Positions 5,944 through 11,277 of a stretch of 11,277 nucleotides of DNA are shown here, in pieces. The notes under the pieces are model-generated. The model was not told the DNA's origin. It did no database searches and worked only from the letters and a program-made list of their open reading frames with translations. Location: NCBI GenBank assembly GCA_002493755.1, contig DKZT01000030.1:1-11277 (forward strand), written 5' to 3'. Source of the DNA: Ruminococcaceae bacterium UBA7067 (lineage in GTDB: Bacteria > Bacillota > Clostridia > Oscillospirales > Acutalibacteraceae). The first letter of the stretch is position 1, and each line of letters opens with the position of its first letter. Both the position numbers and the translations under genes were made by a program.

Positions 5944-6912
5944 TTGAAAAAGGATTACACCTACGCAGTGGCGAGAATACGCTCAAGGGAGCTGTCGCTT
6001 CTTTCACGCAAGGATATAGACAACCTTATCGGAGCAAAAAGCTACGATGACTGCCTGCAATATCTCTACGATAAAGGCTTCGGCGATGACGGGCAGGATA
6101 GCGATGTTTCCGCATTGCTGGCGGCTGAAAGAAAAAAGCTATGGTCGCTTATGGCGGAGCTTACGGACGATTTGTCGCCGTTTGATGTTTTTCGCTATGC
6201 AGACGATTTTCACAATCTCAAGGTGTCTGTCAAGGCTGTTACGAGGGATATAAACCCTGACGGTATGTTTATGCAAAACGGCACGGTTTCCGGCGAGAAA
6301 ATATATGAAGCCATAAAGGCTCATAATTATAAGCTTCTGCCCGAGCACCTTCAGAAGTCTGCACAGCAGGCAATGACAACCCTTTTGCAGACAGGCGACG
6401 GTCAGCTTTGCGATGTAATAATTGATACAGACTGTTTAAATTCAATATATAAAAAGGCAAATGAAACGGACAGCGAGGTTATTAAGCTTTATGCTGAGCT
6501 TACAGTAGCCGCCGCCGACATCAAAACAGCAGTGCGCTGTGAAAAAACAGGCAAGAGCCTTGATTTTATATTCAGTGCTTTAGCGCCCTGTGAGAGCGTT
6601 AATATCACTCTGCTTGCAAAGGCGGCTGCAAAATCTATTGAAGATATTTACGGCTATCTGTCAACCACCTCGTATTCATCGGCGGTTGACGCGCTGAAAA
6701 CCTCTCCGTCAGCCTTTGAGAAATGGTGCGATGATAAGCTTATCGACAGCATTAAGCCGCAAAAGAGCGAGCCGTTTACAATCGGACCGCTTGCGGCATA
6801 TATAATAGCAAGAGAAAACGAAATTAAGGCTGTAAGGCTGATACTGTCGGCAAAGCTCAACGACCTTGATTCAGATGCAGTAAACGAAAGACTGAGGGAT
6901 ATGTATGTATAG
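5944..6912 (+). CDS. ntpC: V-type ATP synthase subunit C (central stalk socket)
   Basis: C is the funnel-shaped adaptor (d-type subunit) joining the D-F shaft to the K ring. The 322-residue length fits, with no membrane segment and mostly helical composition. Features typical of the family are YAVARIRSRELSLLS at the N-terminus, LIGAKSYDDCLQYL (28-41), DDFHNLKVSVKAV near 87-99, and the C-terminal AAYIIARENEIKAVRLILSAKLN. The start is TTG at 5944, 6 nt after GGAGGT; the leader CGGAGGTGTTAAA is the same as that before ntpI. It begins 14 nt after ntpE. Its last 8 nt overlap the start of the F gene. Confidence 0.95.
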   Translation: MKKDYTYAVARIRSRELSLLSRKDIDNLIGAKSYDDCLQYLYDKGFGDDGQDSDVSALLAAERKKLWSLMAELTDDLSPFDVFRYADDFHNLKVSVKAVTRDINPDGMFMQNGTVSGEKIYEAIKAHNYKLLPEHLQKSAQQAMTTLLQTGDGQLCDVIIDTDCLNSIYKKANETDSEVIKLYAELTVAAADIKTAVRCEKTGKSLDFIFSALAPCESVNITLLAKAAAKSIEDIYGYLSTTSYSSAVDALKTSPSAFEKWCDDKLIDSIKPQKSEPFTIGPLAAYIIARENEIKAVRLILSAKLNDLDSDAVNERLRDMYV

Positions 6913-7222
6913 AATTGCAGCAATCGGCGACCGTGACAGTGTTTACGGCTTCGGCGTTCTCGGTATTGACGTTGTTGCTGTTGAATACGGCGAAGACCCG
7001 ACAGAAAAGTTCAGGCGCATTGCAAACGGCGAGTATGCGGTGATTTATATAACCGAATCGCTGGCTTTGCAGCTTGAAGCTGAAATCGACAGGCTTTCGG
7101 ATAGGCAGCTGCCTGCCGTAATACCTATTCCGGGTGTTAAGGACAACAACGGCATAGGAATAGCCAATGTAAAGAAATCGGTTGAAAAGGCTGTCGGTTC
7201 GGATATTATTTTTAACGATTAA
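6905..7222 (+). CDS. ntpG: V-type ATP synthase subunit F (central stalk)
   Basis: F binds the side of subunit D in the rotor shaft and modulates ATP hydrolysis. The 105-residue length is normal. The protein has the Rossmann-like pattern of the family: IAAIGDRDSVYGFGVLGIDV at the N-terminus, EYAVIYITESLA in the middle and LPAVIPIPG near residue 70. In E. hirae this subunit is named NtpG; elsewhere AtpF or NtpF, so symbols differ between databases. The start is ATG at 6905, with GAGGG 6 nt upstream inside ntpC, and the reading frames overlap by 8 nt, which suggests translational coupling of C and F. It ends 37 nt before ntpA. Confidence 0.93.
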   Translation: MYRIAAIGDRDSVYGFGVLGIDVVAVEYGEDPTEKFRRIANGEYAVIYITESLALQLEAEIDRLSDRQLPAVIPIPGVKDNNGIGIANVKKSVEKAVGSDIIFND

Positions 7223-7224
7223 TT

Positions 7225-7257
7225 ATGAAAACCCACCTGAAGGGAATGACTGAATAA
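7225..7257 (+). CDS. Possible 10-codon leader ORF between subunit F and ntpA
   Basis: ATG at 7225 opens a frame encoding MKTHLKGMTE and ends in TAA at 7255-7257. It begins 2 nt after the stop of subunit F and ends 2 nt before the ntpA ATG, so it fills the gap exactly. It has no Shine-Dalgarno of its own; AAGGG lies inside it, 15 nt from the ntpA start, which is too far for good initiation. It could pass ribosomes from F to A by termination and re-initiation. It may equally be chance, and no product is claimed. Confidence 0.3.
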   Translation: MKTHLKGMTE

Positions 7258-7259
7258 AA

Positions 7260-9032
7260 ATGAGCAAAGGAATTATACAAAAGGTTGCGGGTCCTCTCGT
7301 TGTAGCCGAGGGAATGCGTGACGCAAATATGTTTGACGTTGTCCGTGTAAGCGAGCAAAGGCTTATCGGTGAAATTATCGAAATGCACGGCGATAAGGCG
7401 TCAATTCAGGTTTATGAGGAAACCTCGGGCTTAGGACCGGGCGAGCCGGTTGAATCAACAGGCTCACCGCTGAGCGTGGAGCTTGGTCCCGGACTTATCG
7501 GCAGTATTTATGACGGTATCCAAAGACCGCTTGACGAAATTATGCGTGTGTCGGGCAACAACCTTGAAAGAGGCGTTGAGGTTCCGTCATTGAACAGAAA
7601 TAAAAAATGGAGCTTTGTGCCGACTGTAAAGGTCGGCGAAAAGGTATCGGCAGGCGACTGCCTTGGTACCGTAAAGGAAACCGAGATTGTCGTTCAGAAA
7701 ATAATGGTGCCCAACAAGGTAAGCGGCACAGTTAAATCAATAAAAAGCGGCGACTACACGGTTGACAGCGTTATTGCAGTTGTAACGGACGAAAACGGCG
7801 CTGCTCACGATATAACAATGATGCAGAAGTGGCCTGTTCGTGTCGGCAGACCGTACAAGAAAAAGCTCTCTCCGGATATGCCACTTGTAACGGGTCAGCG
7901 TGTTATCGACACCTTTTTCCCGATAGCAAAGGGCGGTGTTGCGGCTGTTCCCGGTCCGTTTGGCAGCGGTAAGACCGTTGTTCAGCATCAGCTTGCTAAA
8001 TGGGCGGAGGCTGACATTGTTGTATACATCGGCTGCGGCGAGCGCGGCAACGAAATGACAGACGTTTTAAACGAGTTCCCCGAGCTTATCGACCCGAAAA
8101 CAGGTCACTCGCTTATGGAGAGAACCGTGCTTATCGCCAATACCTCCGATATGCCTGTTGCGGCTCGTGAGGCTTCAATTTATACAGGTATCACAATCGC
8201 CGAGTATTTCCGTGATATGGGATATTCCGTGGCTCTTATGGGCGACTCAACCTCACGCTGGGCGGAGGCTCTGCGTGAAATGTCGGGCAGACTTGAAGAA
8301 ATGCCCGGTGAAGAGGGTTATCCTGCATATCTCGGCAGCCGTCTGGCTCAGTTCTATGAGCGTGCAGGTAAGGTTATCACACTCGGCACTGACGATAAGG
8401 AGGGCGCGCTTTCCGTTATCGGCGCAGTTTCACCTCCGGGCGGCGATATTTCCGAGCCTGTTTCTCAGGCAACCCTGCGTATAGTTAAGGTTTTCTGGGG
8501 GCTTGATTCAGCCCTTGCTTATAAACGTCATTTCCCTGCTATTAACTGGCTCAACAGTTATTCGCTTTATATTGATACTATGTCCGACTGGTACAACCAG
8601 ACGGTAGCTCCCGACTGGATGGAGTGCCGCCATAAGATGATGGCTATTCTGCAGGAGGAGGCTGAGCTTGACGAAATTGTAAAGCTTGTCGGTATGGACG
8701 CTCTCTCAGCTCCCGACAGAATCAAGCTTGAAGCCGCACGCTCAATCCGCGAGGACTTCCTGCATCAGGACGCTTTCCACGAGGTTGATACCTACACACC
8801 GCTTAATAAGCAGCATCTTATGATGCTTTTGATTCTCGCCTACTACGATCTGGCTCTTGACGCCTTGAAGCAGGGCGCAGAGGTAAACGCTCTCGTTTCG
8901 CTCCCCGTGCGTGAGCAGATAGGCAGATATAAATACACAGTACCCGAAAAGGTAGACGAGGAATACAAATTGATTCTTGAAACGCTTGAACAGCAGATAA
9001 ACGAGCAGATTGACAAGGGAGGCGAGCTGTAA
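7260..9032 (+). CDS. ntpA: V-type ATP synthase catalytic subunit A
   Basis: A hydrolyses or makes ATP in the cytoplasmic A3B3 head. The 590-residue length is typical. Seen in order: N-terminal beta-barrel (KGIIQKVAGPLVVAEGM), the A-specific bulge domain (about 115-185), P-loop GPFGSGKT (232-239), catalytic Glu261 in GCGERGNEMTDV, the Walker B region SVALMGDSTSRWAEALRE (323-340), then GRLEEMPGEEGYPAYL and SPPGGDISEPV. The C-terminal domain is helical. All residues needed for catalysis are present. The start must be ATG at 7260, since an in-frame TGA lies 7 nt upstream; it has no well-spaced Shine-Dalgarno, the weakest initiation region in the operon, although A is needed in three copies. The stop overlaps the ntpB start by one base. 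Confidence 0.98.
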   Translation: MSKGIIQKVAGPLVVAEGMRDANMFDVVRVSEQRLIGEIIEMHGDKASIQVYEETSGLGPGEPVESTGSPLSVELGPGLIGSIYDGIQRPLDEIMRVSGNNLERGVEVPSLNRNKKWSFVPTVKVGEKVSAGDCLGTVKETEIVVQKIMVPNKVSGTVKSIKSGDYTVDSVIAVVTDENGAAHDITMMQKWPVRVGRPYKKKLSPDMPLVTGQRVIDTFFPIAKGGVAAVPGPFGSGKTVVQHQLAKWAEADIVVYIGCGERGNEMTDVLNEFPELIDPKTGHSLMERTVLIANTSDMPVAAREASIYTGITIAEYFRDMGYSVALMGDSTSRWAEALREMSGRLEEMPGEEGYPAYLGSRLAQFYERAGKVITLGTDDKEGALSVIGAVSPPGGDISEPVSQATLRIVKVFWGLDSALAYKRHFPAINWLNSYSLYIDTMSDWYNQTVAPDWMECRHKMMAILQEEAELDEIVKLVGMDALSAPDRIKLEAARSIREDFLHQDAFHEVDTYTPLNKQHLMMLLILAYYDLALDALKQGAEVNALVSLPVREQIGRYKYTVPEKVDEEYKLILETLEQQINEQIDKGGEL

Positions 9033-10405
9033 TGCCAAAGGAATACAGAACAATAGAAGAGGTCGCAGGTCCCTTGATGCTTGTAAAGGGAGTTGAAGGC
9101 GTTTGCTTCAATGAGCTTGGCGAGATAGAGCTTGCAAGCGGCGAGAAGCGCCGCTGTAAGGTGCTTGAGATAAACGGCACAGACGCGCTTGTTCAGCTTT
9201 TTGAAAACAGCGCAGGAATCAATCTTTCTAACAGTAAGGTAAGATTCCTCGGCAGAAGTATGGAGCTTGGCGTAAGCGAGGATATGCTCAGCCGTGTATT
9301 TGACGGACTCGGCAGACCGATTGACGGCGGCCCCGATATTCTGCCCGAAAAACGAATGGATATTAACGGACTTCCGATGAATCCTGCCGCAAGAAACTAT
9401 CCGCAGGAGTTTATACAGACGGGTGTTTCCGCAATAGACGGTCTTAACACCCTGGTAAGAGGTCAGAAGCTGCCTATTTTCTCGGCTTCGGGCTTGCCGC
9501 ACTCACAGCTTGCGGCTCAGATAGCAAGACAGGCAAAGGTAAGAGGAACAAGCGAGCCGTTCGCCGTTGTTTTTGCGGCTATGGGTATCACCTTTGAGGA
9601 ATCGAACTACTTTGTAGAAAGCTTCAAGGAAACAGGCGCAATCGACAGAACCGTAATGTTTGTAAACCTTGCAAACGACCCTGCAATCGAGCGTATCGCA
9701 ACGCCGAGAATGGCTCTGACTGCGGCTGAGTACCTTGCGTTTGACGCAGGTATGCACGTTCTCGTCATTATGACCGATATTACAAACTACGCCGACGCCC
9801 TGCGTGAGGTTTCGGCGGCTCGTAAGGAAGTGCCCGGCAGACGAGGCTATCCCGGATATATGTATACCGACCTTGCTTCCCTATATGAAAGAGCAGGCAG
9901 ACAAAAGGGCAAAAACGGAAGTATTACGCTTATTCCGATTCTGACAATGCCCGAGGACGATAAAACCCACCCGATTCCTGACCTCACAGGCTATATTACC
10001 GAGGGTCAGATTATCTTAAGCCGTGAGCTTTACAGAAAAAATATTGCTCCGCCTATTGATGTTTTACCGTCACTCAGCCGTCTTAAGGATAAGGGTATAG
10101 GCGAGGGCAAAACAAGAGCCGACCACGCCAATACGATGAATCAGCTCTTTGCAGCTTACGCAAGAGGTAAGGACGCAAAGGAGCTTATGGTTATTCTCGG
10201 CGAGGCTGCGCTGACTGATATTGATAAGCTGTACGCTAAGTTTGCCGATGAATTTGAAAAGCAGTATGTTTCACAGGGCTACAACACAAACCGTGACATT
10301 GAGGAAACTCTTGAAATCGGCTGGAAGCTGCTGTCAATTCTGCCGAGAAGCGAGCTTAAGAGAATCAAGGACGAATACCTTGATAAATATTACGGCAAAG
10401 AATAA
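9032..10405 (+). CDS. ntpB: V-type ATP synthase regulatory subunit B
   Basis: B alternates with A in the head, binds nucleotide without hydrolysing it and supplies the arginine finger. The 457-residue length is normal. Visible are the N-terminal barrel (EYRTIEEVAGPLMLVKGV), the motif SRVFDGLGRPIDGGP (87-101), and FSASGLPHSQLAAQIARQ (150-167), which replaces the P-loop and lacks its Gly-Lys-Thr, as expected for B. Also visible are IMTDITNYADALREVSAARKE (246-266) and PSLSRLK with Arg350 as the finger. It starts at ATG 9032 in the TAATG overlap with ntpA, with GGGAGG 9 nt upstream in the ntpA 3' end, so the two should be translationally coupled. Confidence 0.98.
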   Translation: MPKEYRTIEEVAGPLMLVKGVEGVCFNELGEIELASGEKRRCKVLEINGTDALVQLFENSAGINLSNSKVRFLGRSMELGVSEDMLSRVFDGLGRPIDGGPDILPEKRMDINGLPMNPAARNYPQEFIQTGVSAIDGLNTLVRGQKLPIFSASGLPHSQLAAQIARQAKVRGTSEPFAVVFAAMGITFEESNYFVESFKETGAIDRTVMFVNLANDPAIERIATPRMALTAAEYLAFDAGMHVLVIMTDITNYADALREVSAARKEVPGRRGYPGYMYTDLASLYERAGRQKGKNGSITLIPILTMPEDDKTHPIPDLTGYITEGQIILSRELYRKNIAPPIDVLPSLSRLKDKGIGEGKTRADHANTMNQLFAAYARGKDAKELMVILGEAALTDIDKLYAKFADEFEKQYVSQGYNTNRDIEETLEIGWKLLSILPRSELKRIKDEYLDKYYGKE

Positions 10406-10424
10406 TCTAAAGAGGTGAACAGCC

Positions 10425-11072
10425 TTGGCTAATAAAACCGTAAACCCCACCAGAATGGAGCTTACAAGGCTAAAAAAGAAGCTTGTCACTGCCGTGCGAG
10501 GACACAAGCTGCTCAAGGATAAGCGTGACGAGCTTATGCGGCAGTTTCTCGATATGGTAAGGGAGAATAAGGAGCTTCGTGAAAGGGTTGAAAAGAGCAT
10601 AGAGGAGGCTAACAAAAATTTTGTTTTAGCCAGAGCCTCAATGAGTGATGAAGCCCTGAACGCAGCTCTGCTTGCGCCGAAGCAGGAGGTGTCTGTTGAG
10701 GTTGACACGAAAAATGTTATGAGCGTTGATATTCCTATTTTCAACACAAAGACGAGAACCTCGGACGAAAACGACATTTACTCCTACGGCTTTGCGTTTA
10801 CCTCGTCAGACCTTGACGATGCTGTAAAGTCGCTTGCAGGAGTGCTGCCCGACTTGCTCCGTCTTGCCGAGTGCGAAAAATCCTGCGCCTTGCTTGCAAG
10901 CGAGATTGAAAAGACAAGAAGACGTGTAAACGCTCTTGAACACGTTATGATTCCCGAAACGCAGGAGAGCATAAAGTATATCACGATGAAGCTTGACGAA
11001 AACGAGAGAAGCACACAAATCCGCCTGATGAAGGTCAAGGATATGATGCTCAAGGAAGCTCACGGATATTGA
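10425..11072 (+). CDS. ntpD: V-type ATP synthase subunit D (central shaft)
   Basis: D is the rotor axle inside A3B3. The 215-residue length fits. The N-terminal NPTRMELTRLKKKLVTAVRGHKLLKDKRDELMRQF (7-41) and the C-terminal EIEKTRRRVNALEHVMIPETQESIKYITMKLDENER (161-196) are the family's two long antiparallel helices; a short region around 85-125 forms the head that F binds. The start is TTG at 10425, 6 nt after AGAGGTGA. It lies 19 nt after ntpB and is the last gene of the operon. The E. hirae genes ntpH and ntpJ do not follow; two hairpins do. Confidence 0.97.
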   Translation: MANKTVNPTRMELTRLKKKLVTAVRGHKLLKDKRDELMRQFLDMVRENKELRERVEKSIEEANKNFVLARASMSDEALNAALLAPKQEVSVEVDTKNVMSVDIPIFNTKTRTSDENDIYSYGFAFTSSDLDDAVKSLAGVLPDLLRLAECEKSCALLASEIEKTRRRVNALEHVMIPETQESIKYITMKLDENERSTQIRLMKVKDMMLKEAHGY

Positions 11073-11095
11073 TAAAATTGAGCACAACTGTGCAT

Positions 11096-11143
11096 AGACT
11101 TGTACGCTTTGGATATGTCATAATATCCTCGGCATACAAGTCT
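11096..11143 (+). terminator. Long two-part hairpin after ntpD
   Basis: AGACTTGTA (11096-11104) pairs perfectly with 11135-11143, and within it GGATAT (11111-11116) pairs with 11123-11128 around a 6-nt loop, leaving an imperfect internal bulge. The T run after it is short (TTTATTAT), so it may be an mRNA 3'-end stabiliser or a first, leaky terminator 23 nt after the ntpD stop. Confidence 0.5.
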
Positions 11144-11161
11144 TTTATTATGCGTTCGGCG

Positions 11162-11209
11162 CACAAAAAAGGATTGACGGAACATAGGCTCAGTCAATCC
11201 TTTTTTGTG
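11162..11209 (+). terminator. Strong, potentially bidirectional rho-independent terminator
   Basis: A perfect 17-bp stem pairs 11162-11178 (CACAAAAAAGGATTGAC) with 11193-11209 around a 14-nt loop. The A6 and T6 runs are part of the stem, so it has a T tract on either strand and would stop transcription from both sides. It ends the V-ATPase operon. The remainder of 11073-11228 shows no gene. Confidence 0.88.
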
Positions 11210-11228
11210 TTTATTATTGTATTAAATT

Positions 11229-11277
11229 ATATGGTTATCACCTTTAGTAAACTAAACGATAATTTAGTTTAGAGTTT
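11229..11277 (-). repeat. Right copy of the 49-bp boundary repeat
   Basis: This is the reverse complement of 12-60 at 44 of 49 positions. It begins 19 nt beyond the terminator stem and runs to the last base, so it may continue outside. It contains a palindrome: AAACTAAA (11249-11256) with TTTAGTTT (11263-11270) around CGATAA, and an alternative pairing of TTTAGT (11243-11248) with ACTAAA (11251-11256). These mutually exclusive pairings are AT-rich and weak. Both copies lie downstream of genes that are transcribed toward them. Confidence 0.85.

Noticed and set aside
8843..9502. 219-codon minus-strand ORF
   Set aside because: It lies wholly antisense to the well-conserved ntpA and ntpB genes and shows no recognisable domain, so it is a shadow of strong codon bias.
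2480..11072. A novel or hybrid system hidden in the nine-gene operon
   Set aside because: Every gene matches a standard V-ATPase subunit in length, motifs and order. I found no fusion, extra gene, frameshift or missing catalytic residue.
11082..11093. Short palindrome GCACAACTGTGC after the ntpD stop
   Set aside because: Five-base arms with a 2-nt centre cannot form a hairpin and are common by chance; there is no promoter nearby for it to control.
11069..11272. 67-codon plus-strand ORF after ntpD, starting with TTG
   Set aside because: It overlaps the ntpD stop, both hairpins and the boundary repeat, and its translation shows no family features. No gene is needed to explain this region.
12..11277. 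The whole window as one transposon with terminal inverted repeats
   Set aside because: The content is core metabolism and sporulation with no transposase or integrase, the repeats are only 44 of 49 identical, and no target duplication can be seen because the window ends at the repeats.

Overview
The window looks like chromosomal DNA of a spore-forming or formerly spore-forming Clostridia bacterium, probably a Ruminococcus/Oscillospiraceae-type gut anaerobe. This rests on a spoIIGA-sigE pair, a bacterial Na+-type V-ATPase operon in the Enterococcus hirae gene order, strong GGAGGTG-type ribosome binding sites and several TTG starts. The taxonomic call is an inference from gene content and style, not from a marker gene.

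Layout. Positions 1-123 hold the left copy of a 49-bp repeat and a hairpin terminator. Positions 124-2226 are on the minus strand, in transcription order: spoIIGA (protease that activates pro-sigma E), sigE (mother-cell sporulation sigma factor), and a small Asn/Asp-rich predicted lipoprotein. Positions 2227-2479 are a divergent intergenic region with a candidate spoIIG promoter (21-bp spacer), a perfect 11-bp inverted repeat and a near-consensus sigma-A promoter facing right. Positions 2480-11072 are a complete nine-gene V-type ATPase operon on the plus strand: G/H-like stalk, I, K, E, C, F, A, B, D. Positions 11073-11277 hold a long hairpin, a strong terminator and the right copy of the 49-bp repeat, inverted relative to the left.

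How the genes work together. A and B form the catalytic head. D, F and C form the central rotor stalk, E and the G/H-like protein the peripheral stalks, I the membrane stator and K the ion-carrying ring. K keeps the Na+-ligand residues known from E. hirae, so the enzyme is predicted to couple ATP to Na+ movement. The genes are tightly packed, with 8-, 8- and 1-nt overlaps.

I do not see an unknown multi-gene system. The points most worth a second look are: (1) spoIIGA has no ATG, GTG or TTG at its true N-terminus; an ATA sits where the start should be, behind a good Shine-Dalgarno sequence. (2) The window is bounded by inverted copies of a 49-bp repeat, each placed just beyond a terminator and in the same orientation relative to the transcript reaching it. 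(3) Start codon choice in the ATPase operon tracks subunit copy number. (4) A 10-codon ORF exactly tiles the gap before ntpA.
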